Of a stretch of DNA of 64,000 nt, positions 35,958 to 45,840 are shown piece after piece. Numbering within the stretch: position 1 is the first letter of the stretch; each line of letters opens with the position of its first letter. Position numbers and translations under genes: made by a program. The notes under the pieces were generated by a model. The model saw only the letters and a program-made list of their open reading frames with translations. It made no database searches and had not been told where the DNA came from. The stretch is taken from assembly GCF_015291665.1 (NCBI RefSeq), contig NZ_CP030048.1, positions 1,426,001 through 1,490,000 on the forward strand, read 5' to 3'. This DNA comes from Bradyrhizobium sp. CCBAU 53338. GTDB lineage: Bacteria > Pseudomonadota > Alphaproteobacteria > Rhizobiales > Xanthobacteraceae.

Positions 35958-37465
35958 GAAAACTTCCGCCAGCTGCGGCCGTCGCGGCGCAGCAGCTCGT
36001 CTGCACATTTCGGACCGTCGCTGCCGGCCTCATAGGTCTCGATGCCGTTGCTGCCTGCGTTCTTCCAGGCGTCGAGGAACGGTTGCACGGCCGCCCAGCC
36101 GGCCTCGATGCCGTCGGCGCGCTGGAACAGGATGTTGTCGCCGATCATGCAGTCGTAGATCAGCGTCTCGTAGCCGGTGGACGGATCGGCGCGGAAATAG
36201 TCGCCGTACTTGAACTTCATTTCGACGCCGTCGATGGTGATGCTGGGCCCCGGAATCTTGGCGTTGAACTGAAGCTCGATGGTCTCGGTCGGCGCGATGC
36301 CGACGGTGAGGAAGTTTTGCGAGAGACGGTCGACCGTCGTTCCCGAAAACATCGACAGCGGTGCCTGCTTGAACTTGATCGCGACTTCCGTGCGCTTGTG
36401 ACCGAGCGCCTTGCCGGTGCGAAGGTAGAACGGCACGCCCGCCCAGCGCCAATTGTCGATCATCAGCTTGAGCGCGACGAAGGTCTCGGTGGTGCTGCCG
36501 GGTTTGACATCCTCGGTCTTGCGGTAGTCCGGAATCTCGTCGTCACCGATGCGTCCTGCGAGATATTGCGCGCGAACGGAGTTCTTCAGCGCTTCCTCGT
36601 GACTCGGCTGCTGGATCGAGGTCAGCACTTCGGCCTTCTCGGAGCGCACGGAATGGGCGTCGAAGCGGGCCGGCGGCTCCATCGCGACCAGCGACATCAG
36701 CTGGAACAGATGGTTCGGCACCATGTCGCGCAGCGCGCCGGTGGCGTCGTAGAACCCGCCGCGATGACCGACGCCGAGCTTCTCCTCCACCGTGATCTGG
36801 ATGTGGTCGATATGGTTGCGGTTCCAGATCGGTTCGAACATCCCGTTGGCGAAGCGCAGCACCAGAATGTTCTGCACCGTCTCCTTGCCGAGATAATGGT
36901 CGATCCGGTAGATCTGGTGCTCGTCCATCATCTTCAGCAGCTCGGCGTTCAGCGCCTTGGCCGAGGCGAGGTCGGTGCCAAAAGGCTTCTCGATCACCAG
37001 CCGCCGCCAGGCACCGTTCTCCTTCATCATCCCGGTGCGGCCGAGCTCGCGTGCGGTCGGCGCGAATGCGGCCGGCGGCGTCGCCAGATAGAACAGGCGG
37101 TTGCCACCGGTGTCCTGGGCGCATTCCAGCGAATCCAGGTGTTCGCGCAGGCGATCGAACGAGGGCGGGTCCTTTGCGTCCGCCTCGACGAAGGTCACGC
37201 ATTCCAGCAGCTTGCGGGCGATGTCGTCGTCCACGGGCCGCGTCGCGAACTGGCGCAGCCCCTTCGACAGGCTGTCGCGCAGTTCGTCATCCGACTGACC
37301 CTTGCGGGCCACGCCGACGACGCAGAATTTTTCCGGCAACAGGTGCTCGGCCGCGAGATTGTAGAGTGACGGCATCACCAGGCGATGGGTGAGGTCGCCG
37401 GTGACACCAAAAATCACGAAGGCGCAGTTTTCCGGCTTGCGCTTGGCTTGCGGGTCTTTTGTCAC
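35954..37465 (-). CDS. zwf: Glucose-6-phosphate 1-dehydrogenase
   Basis: Zwf of 503 residues, starting at GTG 37465. It oxidises glucose 6-phosphate to 6-phosphogluconolactone with NADP+. Visible are the nucleotide-binding start CAFVIFGVTGDLTHRLVMPS, EKPFGTDLASAKALN, the substrate-binding signature RIDHYLGKETVQN with the catalytic His region, and WAGVPFYLRTGKALGHKRTE. The length is normal. It lies 25 bp after gnd and overlaps pgl. It provides NADPH, which glutathione-dependent stress defence would use. Confidence 0.97.
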   Translation of the reverse strand: MTKDPQAKRKPENCAFVIFGVTGDLTHRLVMPSLYNLAAEHLLPEKFCVVGVARKGQSDDELRDSLSKGLRQFATRPVDDDIARKLLECVTFVEADAKDPPSFDRLREHLDSLECAQDTGGNRLFYLATPPAAFAPTARELGRTGMMKENGAWRRLVIEKPFGTDLASAKALNAELLKMMDEHQIYRIDHYLGKETVQNILVLRFANGMFEPIWNRNHIDHIQITVEEKLGVGHRGGFYDATGALRDMVPNHLFQLMSLVAMEPPARFDAHSVRSEKAEVLTSIQQPSHEEALKNSVRAQYLAGRIGDDEIPDYRKTEDVKPGSTTETFVALKLMIDNWRWAGVPFYLRTGKALGHKRTEVAIKFKQAPLSMFSGTTVDRLSQNFLTVGIAPTETIELQFNAKIPGPSITIDGVEMKFKYGDYFRADPSTGYETLIYDCMIGDNILFQRADGIEAGWAAVQPFLDAWKNAGSNGIETYEAGSDGPKCADELLRRDGRSWRKFS

Positions 37466-37490
37466 GAACTGATGGCCTTCGCTTTGTTGC

Positions 37491-38489
37491 TTACTTGGTC
37501 TTCGAGGCGTCCGGCTGCTTCGGCTCCTTGTGGCCGCCGAACCCTGCGCGCATCGCAGAGAGAATCTTTTCGGCGAAGGTGTGTTCCTGGCGCGAACGGA
37601 AACGGGTATAGAGCGCCGCGGTCAGGACTTCGGCGGGCACCGCCTCGTCGATCGCCGCATTCACGGTCCAGCGTCCTTCGCCGGAATCTTCCACGAAGCC
37701 GGAGTATTCGGCGAGCTGCGGGCTGTCGGCGAGTGCGGTCGAGGTGAGGTCGAGCAGCCAGGACGGGATCACGCTGCCGCGCCGCCAGACTTCGGCGATG
37801 TCGGCGAGATCGAAATCGTAGCGATGATCGGCGGGCAAGGCGTCGATGTTGGCGTTCTTGAGGATATCGAAGCCTTCGGCATAGGCCTGCATCAGGCCGT
37901 ATTCGATGCCGTTGTGGATCATCTTGACGAAATGGCCGGCGCCAACAGGGCCGGCATGGATGTAGCCCTGCTCGATGCGGGGATCGCGTCCCTCGCGTCC
38001 CTCGGTGCGCGGAATGTCGCCGGCGCCGGGCGCAAGGGCCGCGAAGATCGGATCGAGGCGGTCCACGACGGGCTTCTCGCCGCCGATCATCATGCAATAG
38101 CCGCGGTCGAGACCCCAGACGCCGCCTGACGTGCCGACGTCGACATAGTGGATGCCGCGCGCCTTCAGGGCCTTGCCGCGACGGACGTCGTCCTGCCAGA
38201 ACGTGTTGCCGCCGTCGATGATGACGTCGCCGTCCTGCATCACGCCGGCGATCGTCTCGATCGTCTGCTCGGTGATGCGGCCCGCAGGCAGCATCACCCA
38301 CGCCGTGCGCGGCCGCTCCAGTTTCGAGATGAACTCTTCCAGTGTTGCCGAGCCGACCGCGCCGTCAGCGGCAAGCCCGGCGACGGCCTTGGCGTCCTTG
38401 TCATAGACCACGGTCGAATGTCCGTGGCGCATCAGCCGGCGAACGATGTTGCCGCCCATCCGGCCGAGGCCGATCATGCCGAGTTGCAT
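37491..38489 (-). CDS. gnd: 6-phosphogluconate dehydrogenase, decarboxylating (short type)
   Basis: At 332 residues this is the short GntZ-like class rather than the 470-residue E. coli type. It converts 6-phosphogluconate to ribulose 5-phosphate, CO2 and NAD(P)H. The Rossmann start is [20 protein letters not shown]; later come [20 protein letters not shown], then [20 protein letters not shown] with the catalytic Lys and Asn, and [20 protein letters not shown]. The short class often prefers NAD+, which I infer but cannot see. It sits between the tal-pgi fusion and zwf. Confidence 0.95.
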   Translation of the reverse strand: MQLGMIGLGRMGGNIVRRLMRHGHSTVVYDKDAKAVAGLAADGAVGSATLEEFISKLERPRTAWVMLPAGRITEQTIETIAGVMQDGDVIIDGGNTFWQDDVRRGKALKARGIHYVDVGTSGGVWGLDRGYCMMIGGEKPVVDRLDPIFAALAPGAGDIPRTEGREGRDPRIEQGYIHAGPVGAGHFVKMIHNGIEYGLMQAYAEGFDILKNANIDALPADHRYDFDLADIAEVWRRGSVIPSWLLDLTSTALADSPQLAEYSGFVEDSGEGRWTVNAAIDEAVPAEVLTAALYTRFRSRQEHTFAEKILSAMRAGFGGHKEPKQPDASKTK

Positions 38490-38502
38490 GTGAGAGATTC
38501 CC

Positions 38503-41352
38503 TTAATTCAGTGCGTCGTTGAGCGCGGCATTGAGCGCGGCGAGACCTTTCTTCAGCGGCCCCTTCAGGTGCACCCGCAGCGCGCGCCGGCCGCGCTCGG
38601 TGAGCACGTCGAAATCGCCGCGGGCCTGCGCCGCCTTGATCACGCCGAAGCTGGCCTTCTGGCCCGGCACGGCGAGATCCTTGGCGTCGTCGGCGGTGAT
38701 CTGGAGGAACACGCCGCTGTCGGGCCCGCCCTTGTAGGCCTGGCCCGTCGAGTGCAGGAAGCGCGGGCCGAACTCGGCGGCGGTTGCCAGATGCCGCTTT
38801 TCGAGCACGGCCGTCCGCATCTCCTGGAGTGCCTCGATCGTGGCCTTGTCGCGCGCGATATAGCCGAGCAGGGCAAAATAGTCGCCGCGCCGCGAGCGCG
38901 TGATATGCGCCTTGAGCCAGGAGGTGAGGTCGCCATTGGCTCCCATCGTGCGAAGCGCGGCGGCGTTGGTGTCGTTGGTATAGAGATCGAACTCTTTGGT
39001 GCTGACGACCGGCTCTTCGGGAGGCAGCGCACCGGTCTTCTCGTAGGCCGACGTCAATTCGCGGGTCTTGATCTTGGCTGCTTCCACGTCGGGCTGGTCG
39101 AACGGATTGATGCCGAGGATCGCACCCGCCACCGCCGTTGCCATCTCGAAGCGGAAGAACTCCTGACCGAGATGGTCGATCGATTTCATCACGATGCGCA
39201 CGACGGGGTGACCGGCCGCCTCGAGCGCAGCGAGCTTTGCGTCATGGCCGGCATCGGCCTCGCCTTCGGTGCGGATGTCGATGAAGAACCGGTCCGTACC
39301 GTAGACGGAGGGATCGCCCAGCGGCTCGCCGTCGATCGGGATCAGGCCCTTGCCTTCCTTGCCGGTCGATTCCGCGATCAGCTGCTCGGCCCAGGCGCCG
39401 AAATCGGCGATCTTCTTCGACGACAGGATCGTCACCTTGTCGCGGCCTTCGAGGCCGGCGAGGCCCATGGCGAGACCGAGCTGCACGCCCGGGTTCTCGC
39501 TCGGCGGCACGTCCGGTCCGCAGGAGCGGACCATCGAGAGCGCATGCTTGATGAAGGTCTTGACGTCGATGCCGGCGGTGGCCGCGGGCACGAGGCCGAA
39601 CGGTGACAGCACCGAATAGCGGCCGCCGATCGAGGGTTCGCCATGGAAGATGCGGGCGTAGTTCAGCTTCCTGGCCGCCTTCTCCAGCGACGATCCGGGA
39701 TCGGTCACCGCGATGAAGCGGAAGCCGGTCTTGGCCTTCGGGCCGAGCGCCTGCGCGACGCGCGCGTGGAAATAATCCTTCATCGCGTTCGGCTCGGTGG
39801 TGCCGCCGGACTTGCTGGAGACGATGAACACCGTGTTGGCGATGTCGATCTTGGCCTCCATCGCCCGCACCTGTGCCGGGTCGGTGGAATCCAGCACGTG
39901 CAGCTTCGGGAAGCCCGCCTTCCGCGCAAAGGTCTCGGCCAGCACCTCAGGGCCCAAGCTCGATCCGCCCATGCCGAGCACGACCGCATCAGAGAATTTC
40001 TGGCCCTTCACGCGGCTCGCATAGTCCTCATAGTCGGCGACGTCGGCCTTCGCCGCGCTGTCGAGCCAGCCGAGCCATTTGTCCTCGTCGGTCCCGGTCC
40101 AGACCGATTTGTCGCGCTGCCACAGCCTGCGGATCCTGGCCGATGCGCGCCATTCCTCGGTGCTCTTGGCCACGGCCTTGCCGAGGCCGTCGCCGAGCGA
40201 AAGCTGCTGGCGGTCGATCGCCGGCCCGAGCACGGTGGCGCGCTTGTGGGCGACCGCGCCGTAGAGCTTGTCGGCGGCGTCGGCGAACAGCTTGACGCCG
40301 TCCTTGACCAGTTCCTCGGTGATGGCGTCGAGCGAGATGCCGGAGCGCTCCAGCTCGTCCAGCACCCGGTGGGCGTCCTCGACATTCTCCTCGAGGCTGT
40401 CGCGCGGCTTGCCGTGGTCGCGGAACGCATCGAGCGTTGCCGGCGGCACGGTGTTGATGGTGTCGGGGCCGATCAGCTCCTCGACATAGAGCACGTCGCT
40501 GTAGTCCTTGTTCTTGGTCCCGGTCGAGGCCCACAGCATGCGCTGCGGCTTGGCGCCCCTGGCGGCAAGCTTCTCCCAGCGCGGCCCCGAGAACAGGCGC
40601 TTGTAGTCCTGGTAGGCCACCTTGGCGTTGGCGATCGCGATCTTGCCCTTCAGCGCGGCGAGCCGCTCCTTCTCGGACGGGTCATTGGCGCGGGCGATCT
40701 TCTCGTCGAGCTGCTTGTCGACCACGCTGTCGATGCGGCTGACGAAGAAGCTCGCCACGCTCGCGACATGGGAGGGGTCGCCGCCGCCGGCGACGTATTT
40801 TTCGAGGCCGGCAATATAGGCCTCGGCAACCTGGAGATAGACCGCCTTGGAGAACAGCAGCGTGATGTTGATGCTGATGCCATCGCCGATCAGCGCCTGG
40901 ATCGCCGGCAGGCCCTCGACCGTCGCCGGCACCTTCACCATCAGGTTCTTGCGATTGACGTCCTTCCAGAGCCGCCGTGCCTCGGCGATCGTGCCTGATG
41001 TGTCCATTGCCAGATAGGGCGAGACCTCGAGGCTGACATAGCCGTCACGGCCTTTGAGTTTGTCATAGACCGGACGCAGCACGTCGGCGGCGTTCTGGAT
41101 GTCCTCGACCGCGACCGCCTCGAACAAATCGGCCACGGTCCGGTCGCCGCGCTTCAGCGCCTTGCCGATCGGGGCGTCGTATTCGTCCGAGCTGCCGATC
41201 GCCTTCTCGAAAATGGAGGGATTGGAGGTGACGCCCTTGACGCCATCGGTGTCGATCAGCCGCTTCAGGTCGCCCTTGGCGATGAAGCCGCGGGCGAGGA
41301 AGTCCAGCCAGACGGCTTGTCCGTGCTTTTCCAGTTCTTTGACGGGATTCAT
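38503..41352 (-). CDS. Bifunctional transaldolase / glucose-6-phosphate isomerase
   Basis: A fusion protein of 949 residues. Residues 1 to about 370 are transaldolase ([20 protein letters not shown], Schiff-base Lys140 in NLMVKVPAT, then [20 protein letters not shown]). Residues from about 390 on are phosphoglucose isomerase ([11 protein letters not shown] at 460-470, [36 protein letters not shown]). ATG 41352 ([10 protein letters not shown]) is the start; upstream in-frame codons are spacer. One polypeptide thus joins the non-oxidative pentose branch to glucose 6-phosphate, the Zwf substrate. First gene of the operon running to 33851. Confidence 0.95.
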   Translation of the reverse strand: MNPVKELEKHGQAVWLDFLARGFIAKGDLKRLIDTDGVKGVTSNPSIFEKAIGSSDEYDAPIGKALKRGDRTVADLFEAVAVEDIQNAADVLRPVYDKLKGRDGYVSLEVSPYLAMDTSGTIAEARRLWKDVNRKNLMVKVPATVEGLPAIQALIGDGISINITLLFSKAVYLQVAEAYIAGLEKYVAGGGDPSHVASVASFFVSRIDSVVDKQLDEKIARANDPSEKERLAALKGKIAIANAKVAYQDYKRLFSGPRWEKLAARGAKPQRMLWASTGTKNKDYSDVLYVEELIGPDTINTVPPATLDAFRDHGKPRDSLEENVEDAHRVLDELERSGISLDAITEELVKDGVKLFADAADKLYGAVAHKRATVLGPAIDRQQLSLGDGLGKAVAKSTEEWRASARIRRLWQRDKSVWTGTDEDKWLGWLDSAAKADVADYEDYASRVKGQKFSDAVVLGMGGSSLGPEVLAETFARKAGFPKLHVLDSTDPAQVRAMEAKIDIANTVFIVSSKSGGTTEPNAMKDYFHARVAQALGPKAKTGFRFIAVTDPGSSLEKAARKLNYARIFHGEPSIGGRYSVLSPFGLVPAATAGIDVKTFIKHALSMVRSCGPDVPPSENPGVQLGLAMGLAGLEGRDKVTILSSKKIADFGAWAEQLIAESTGKEGKGLIPIDGEPLGDPSVYGTDRFFIDIRTEGEADAGHDAKLAALEAAGHPVVRIVMKSIDHLGQEFFRFEMATAVAGAILGINPFDQPDVEAAKIKTRELTSAYEKTGALPPEEPVVSTKEFDLYTNDTNAAALRTMGANGDLTSWLKAHITRSRRGDYFALLGYIARDKATIEALQEMRTAVLEKRHLATAAEFGPRFLHSTGQAYKGGPDSGVFLQITADDAKDLAVPGQKASFGVIKAAQARGDFDVLTERGRRALRVHLKGPLKKGLAALNAALNDALN

Positions 41353-41662
41353 GGTGCTTTTTATCTCCAAGCCTGCGGGCGGAGGGGGTTTCCGCGAGGG
41401 TCCTGACGCGCTATCCTTTAGCTCACATGCTCCCGGGAGGGAACCAATCCAGGGCGTAGGCGTCATACTCTCAGTTTAACTCCGTCGCGATCATGGCGAT
41501 CCAGGCGGCTATCGCGGTTTTGCGTAATAAAAATTTGGCCGGGATGGTCGGCCGATGTCTTGTTGCGTGAGGTCGGTCTGTCGCGTCGGAGTGTCATCGG
41601 TGGATCATCGATCCGCCTGATCGTCATAGGCTGGGTCGCGAATGGCCATGCTGGGGGAAAGC
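41353..41662. other. Divergent spacer upstream of tal-pgi
   Basis: About 310 bp separate the tal-pgi fusion from the divergent membrane gene. The promoter of the pentose phosphate operon must lie here. A GGAAC occurs at 41440-41444 on the plus strand but lacks TT at the right distance. I see no hairpin or convincing gene. Confidence 0.5.
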
Positions 41663-42301
41663 ATGCACGCACGTCCTGATGGCGTTGTCATCGCCGATAG
41701 CCGGCAATCGATCGCGCCGGCCGTCTGCATCGATGCATCCCATGATCTCGAAATCGGTCCATGTGTCATGCGCCTGCGGCTGCTGGTCGCGGCGGGCTTC
41801 GCGATGACGCTGTTGAGCGCAAATCTCGCCTTCGACTGGTGGGGCCACATCGGCGGTTACGACGGGGCGGTGGGTTATGTTGGTGTCGCGCTGTTCGGTC
41901 CCATCACCGCCTGGCTGATCTGGCTGCTGCCGACCGAACGCGGGCCGGTGCTGATCGTTACCCCCTACGGCATCCGCGACTTGCGGATCGGCAATGAATT
42001 TCTGCTCTGGGAGTTCATCTCGGATATCTCGGCCGAAGACATCAGGGGGCACAAGGCGATTGTGCTGACCCCGACGCCTGCCTTGCAGCGGCAGCTCGCT
42101 TGCATCCGCACCGCGGCGCGCGGCACACCGGACCGGATCGTCATCCGTTCGGAGGGGCTGGCGGCCGATTTTGACACACTGCTGCGCGCTTGCCGCGATT
42201 GTCATGCTGCACGGAGCCAGGCCGCTGCAGGCACTCGAGCCACCGCGTTGCAGCAGGAAGATGAACGCGGCACGCAAGGCATTGCCCTGCAAGCGTCATA
42301 A
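41663..42301 (+). CDS. STM3941-like membrane protein, 212 residues
   Basis: ATG 41663 (MHARPDGVVIADSRQSIAPA) has GGGGGA before it; an ATG at 41642 is the alternative. Two membrane helices (about residues 39-51 and 70-87, ending ITAWLIWLLP) are followed by a cytosolic PH-like domain, VLIVTPYGIRDLRIGNEFLL then WEFISDISAEDIRGHKAIVL. This arrangement fits the uncharacterised STM3941 family. The C-terminus ends in a polar tail. It stands alone on the plus strand. Confidence 0.65.
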   Translation: MHARPDGVVIADSRQSIAPAVCIDASHDLEIGPCVMRLRLLVAAGFAMTLLSANLAFDWWGHIGGYDGAVGYVGVALFGPITAWLIWLLPTERGPVLIVTPYGIRDLRIGNEFLLWEFISDISAEDIRGHKAIVLTPTPALQRQLACIRTAARGTPDRIVIRSEGLAADFDTLLRACRDCHAARSQAAAGTRATALQQEDERGTQGIALQAS

Positions 42302-42539
42302 GTTTGCCGCTCGCGGATCGTCATGTTGCAGTGCCGGAGAGGCTCGCCCCGGTATTGCCCGGATGTGGCGAGCCAGTGACAAATTCTGGAAATACGCCAA
42401 GATGGTTGGAGATTCGCACAAATTACAGGCAAGTGCCTGTTCGTAGTTCAGCGAGTGCCTACCTTGTGCGTTGCGTCGTGTTGGCACCCGGGTGTCCAAT
42501 GATCGTCATGTGCTCACGCTGATTCGAGAAGCGGCCTGA

Positions 42540-42565
42540 GGAACGGTCCAGTAACTGCTTTCGTT
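42540..42565 (+). promoter_or_regulatory. Candidate EcfG-type promoter of prkA-yeaH-spoVR
   Basis: GGAAC at 42540-42544 is followed after 17 bases by CGTT at 42562-42565, the best match in the window to the general-stress consensus. Transcription would begin near 42572, about 28 bp before the prkA ATG, leaving just room for GGAGAGGG. Confidence 0.7.
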
Positions 42566-42599
42566 TCAGCTTGTAGCGGAACTCACGCGGAGAGGGATC

Positions 42600-44543
42600 A
42601 TGTACAACGATTCTCTATTCAACGCTTTCGCTCGGTCGTTCGAGGCGAGAAGCCAGCACGACATGTCGATGGCGGAATACCTGGAATCGTGTCGAAGCGA
42701 TCCCATGAAATACGCGAACGCGGCCGAACGGTTACTAGCGGCGATCGGCGAGCCTCAAACGATTGACACGGCCAAGGACCCACGCCTTGGCCGTATTTTT
42801 TTGAACCGCACGATCCGAACCTATCCGGCCTTCGCCGGCTTCTATGGCATGGAAGAGACGATCGAGCGCATCGTCGGATTCTTCCGGCACGCAGCGCAAG
42901 GTTTGGAAGAGCGCAAGCAGATCCTCTACCTGCTCGGCCCCGTCGGCGGCGGCAAGTCATCGCTCGCCGAGCGGCTGAAGTCGCTGATGGAAGTGCATCC
43001 GATCTACGTGCTCAAGGCCGGCGACGAGCTCTCGCCGGTGTTCGAGAGCCCGCTGAGCCTGTTCGATCCCGATCAGCTCGGGCCGATGCTGGAAGAGAAG
43101 TACGGCATTCCGCGCCGCCGCCTCACCGGCCTCATGAGCCCGTGGTGCTACAAGCGGCTGGAAGCCTTCGGCGGCGACATCTCGCAATTCCGCGTCGCCA
43201 AGATTCAGCCGTCGCGGCTGCGCCAGATCGCGATCGCCAAGACCGAGCCGGGTGACGAGAACAACCAGGACATCTCCTCGCTGGTCGGCAAGGTCGATAT
43301 CCGCAAGCTCGAGACCTATGCGCAGAACGACCCCGACGCCTACAGCTATTCCGGCGGCCTCAATCGCGCCAACCAAGGCGTGCTCGAATTCGTCGAAATG
43401 TTCAAGGCGCCGATCAAGATGCTGCATCCGTTGCTGACCGCAACGCAGGAAGGCAATTACATCGGCACCGAGAATATCGGCGCGATCCCGTTCACCGGCG
43501 TCATCCTCGCGCACTCCAACGAAGCGGAGTGGGCGAGCTTCAAGGCCAACAAGAACAACGAAGCCTTCATCGACCGCATCTGTGTGATCAAGGTGCCCTA
43601 TGTCCTGCGGGTCACCGAAGAGCAGAAGATCTACGAGAAGTTGATCCAGGGCTCCGAGCTGGCATCGGCGCCGTGTGCGCCGTCGACGCTGGAGACGATG
43701 GCGCGGTTTTCGGTGATGTCGCGCCTGCGCAAGCACGAGAATTCCACCGTGTTCGGCAAGATGCGGGTCTACGACGGCGAGAGCCTGAAGGAATCCGATC
43801 CGAAGGCGCGCAGCGTCCAGGAATATCGCGATGCCGCCGGCGTCGACGAAGGCATGGACGGCGTCTCCACCCGCTTCGCCTTCAAGATCCTGGCAGCGAC
43901 CTTCAACCACGACCCGCAGGAAGTCGCCGCCGACGCCGTGCATCTGATGTACGCGCTGGAGCAGTCGATCCGCCGCGAGCAACTGCCGGAGGAAGTCGAG
44001 AAGCGCTATCTCGAATTCATCAAGGCCGAGCTTGCGCCGCGCTATGCCGAGTTCATCGGCAACGAGATCCAGAAAGCCTATCTGGAATCCTACTCCGATT
44101 ACGGCCAGAACCTGTTCGACCGCTACGTCGACTACGCCGATGCCTGGATCGAGGATCAGGACTTCAAGGATCCCGACACCGGCCAGCTGCTCGATCGCGA
44201 ACTGTTGAACCAGGAATTGACGAAAATCGAGAAGCCGGCGGGCATCGCCAACCCCAAGGATTTCCGCAACGAGGTCGTCAAATTCTCGTTACGCTCCCGG
44301 GCCCAGAACGGCGGCAAGAATCCGACCTGGACATCCTATGAGAAGATTCGCGATGTGATCGAAAAGCGGATATTCTCCCAAGTCGAGGACCTGCTTCCGG
44401 TCATCTCGTTCGGTTCGAAGAAGGACGGCGAGACGGAGAAGAAGCACGGCGAGTTCGTCGCACGCATGGTGGAGCGCGGCTACACCGAGCGTCAGGTTCG
44501 CCGACTGGTCGAATGGTACATGCGCGTGAAGCAAGCCGGTTGA
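42600..44543 (+). CDS. prkA: PrkA family serine protein kinase
   Basis: A YeaG-like protein of 647 residues, with an AAA+ domain and a C-terminal kinase-like domain. The P-loop GPVGGGKS lies at residues 113-120 (QILYLLGPVGGGKSSLAERL), preceded by FYGMEETIERIVGFF. Later blocks include GLMSPWCYKRL, YSGGLNRANQGVLEFVEMFK and DRICVIKVPYVLRVTEEQKI. In enterobacteria YeaG acts with YeaH in nutrient-stress adaptation. GGAGAGGG precedes the ATG, and a strong stress-type promoter lies 60 to 35 bp upstream. It heads a three-gene operon. Confidence 0.96.
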   Translation: MYNDSLFNAFARSFEARSQHDMSMAEYLESCRSDPMKYANAAERLLAAIGEPQTIDTAKDPRLGRIFLNRTIRTYPAFAGFYGMEETIERIVGFFRHAAQGLEERKQILYLLGPVGGGKSSLAERLKSLMEVHPIYVLKAGDELSPVFESPLSLFDPDQLGPMLEEKYGIPRRRLTGLMSPWCYKRLEAFGGDISQFRVAKIQPSRLRQIAIAKTEPGDENNQDISSLVGKVDIRKLETYAQNDPDAYSYSGGLNRANQGVLEFVEMFKAPIKMLHPLLTATQEGNYIGTENIGAIPFTGVILAHSNEAEWASFKANKNNEAFIDRICVIKVPYVLRVTEEQKIYEKLIQGSELASAPCAPSTLETMARFSVMSRLRKHENSTVFGKMRVYDGESLKESDPKARSVQEYRDAAGVDEGMDGVSTRFAFKILAATFNHDPQEVAADAVHLMYALEQSIRREQLPEEVEKRYLEFIKAELAPRYAEFIGNEIQKAYLESYSDYGQNLFDRYVDYADAWIEDQDFKDPDTGQLLDRELLNQELTKIEKPAGIANPKDFRNEVVKFSLRSRAQNGGKNPTWTSYEKIRDVIEKRIFSQVEDLLPVISFGSKKDGETEKKHGEFVARMVERGYTERQVRRLVEWYMRVKQAG

Positions 44544-44556
44544 GACGGATGAGAAA

Positions 44557-45840
44557 GTGGCCATTCACATTATTGACAGGCGCCTGAATCCAGGCGGCAA
44601 GAGTCTCGAGAACCGCCAGCGGTTCTTGCGTCGGGCCAAATCCCTGGTGCAGGGCGCCGTCAAGAAGACCTCGCAGGAACGCGACATCAAGGATGTCCTG
44701 GAGGGGGGTGAGGTCACGATCCCGCTGGACGGCATGCACGAGCCGCGGTTCCGCCGTGAGGGCGGGACCCGCGACATGGTGCTGCCCGGCAACAAGAAAT
44801 TCATCGAGGGCGATTATCTCCAGCGCCAGGGCCAGGGCAGCGCCAAGGACTCGGGTCCGGGCGAGGGCGACAGCGAGGACGCCTTCCGCTTCGTGCTGAG
44901 TCGCGATGAATTCGTCGATCTCTTCCTCGACGATCTCGAATTGCCTGACCTCGCCAAGCGCAAGATCGCGCAGACCGAGAGCGAAGGCATCCAGCGCGCC
45001 GGCTACACCACGTCAGGTTCGCCCGCAAATATCTCGGTCAGCCGCACCGTGAAGCTGGCGCTCGCCCGCCGCATCGCGCTCAGGCGTCCCAGCAAGGACG
45101 AGATCGACGAGCTGGAAGCTGCGATCGCAGCCGCCACCGACGAGGACGAGCGTGCCGAACTCGTCGCCCAGCTCGAAAAGCTGAAGGCGAAGACCAAGCG
45201 CATCCCCTTCATCGATCCGCTCGACATCCGCTACCGCCGCTACGAGAAGGTGCCGCGGCCGGTCGCGCAGGCCGTGATGTTCTGCCTGATGGACGTCTCC
45301 GGCTCGATGTCCGAGCACATGAAGGATCTGGCGAAACGCTTCTACATGCTGCTCTACGTGTTCCTGAAGCGGCGCTACAAGCATGTCGAGATCGTCTTCA
45401 TCCGCCACACCGACCGCGCCGAGGAGGTGGACGAGCAGACCTTCTTCTACGGCCCGGCCTCGGGCGGCACGCTGGTTTCCAGCGCGCTGCAGGCGATGCA
45501 CGAGATCGTGCGCGAGCGCTTCAATCCGTCGGACTGGAATATCTACGCGGCGCAAGCTTCCGACGGTGACAACTCCTATTCCGACGGCGAGCTCACCGGC
45601 CTCTTGCTGACCGAGAAGATCCTGCCGGTCTGCCAGTTCTTCGCCTATCTCGAGGTCGGGGAGTCAGGTGGCAGCGCCTTCGACCTCTCCGATTCCTCGC
45701 TCTGGACTCTCTACGAGCGCCTGCGCAACGGCGGCGCACCGCTCTCGATGCGCAAGGTCTCTGAGCGCAGCGAGATCTTTCCGGTGTTCCACGATCTGTT
45801 CCAGCGCCGCGAAACTGCCCAGGAGAAAGCCGCTCCATGA
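44557..45840 (+). CDS. yeaH: YeaH/YhbH family protein (DUF444)
   Basis: 427 residues from GTG 44557. The N-terminal half starts MAIHIIDRRLNPGGKSLENR with a QRFLRRAK block typical of the family, then has a glycine-rich, charged stretch (QRQGQGSAKDSGPGEGDSED). The C-terminal half is a von Willebrand A domain with MIDAS Asp246, Ser248 and Ser250 in MDVSGSMSEHMKDLAKRFYM, and QASDGDNSYSD further on. The family is always linked to PrkA and SpoVR; the exact role is unknown. It starts 13 bp after prkA and overlaps spoVR by 4 bp. Confidence 0.95.
   Translation: MAIHIIDRRLNPGGKSLENRQRFLRRAKSLVQGAVKKTSQERDIKDVLEGGEVTIPLDGMHEPRFRREGGTRDMVLPGNKKFIEGDYLQRQGQGSAKDSGPGEGDSEDAFRFVLSRDEFVDLFLDDLELPDLAKRKIAQTESEGIQRAGYTTSGSPANISVSRTVKLALARRIALRRPSKDEIDELEAAIAAATDEDERAELVAQLEKLKAKTKRIPFIDPLDIRYRRYEKVPRPVAQAVMFCLMDVSGSMSEHMKDLAKRFYMLLYVFLKRRYKHVEIVFIRHTDRAEEVDEQTFFYGPASGGTLVSSALQAMHEIVRERFNPSDWNIYAAQASDGDNSYSDGELTGLLLTEKILPVCQFFAYLEVGESGGSAFDLSDSSLWTLYERLRNGGAPLSMRKVSERSEIFPVFHDLFQRRETAQEKAAP

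Noticed and set aside
41440..41465. GGAAC upstream of the STM3941-like gene as a stress-type promoter
   Set aside because: The bases at the required spacing are TC/CA, not TT.
42302..42539. Short frames between the STM3941-like gene and prkA
   Set aside because: They lack ribosome-binding sites and protein-like composition; the region is better explained as the prkA upstream region.
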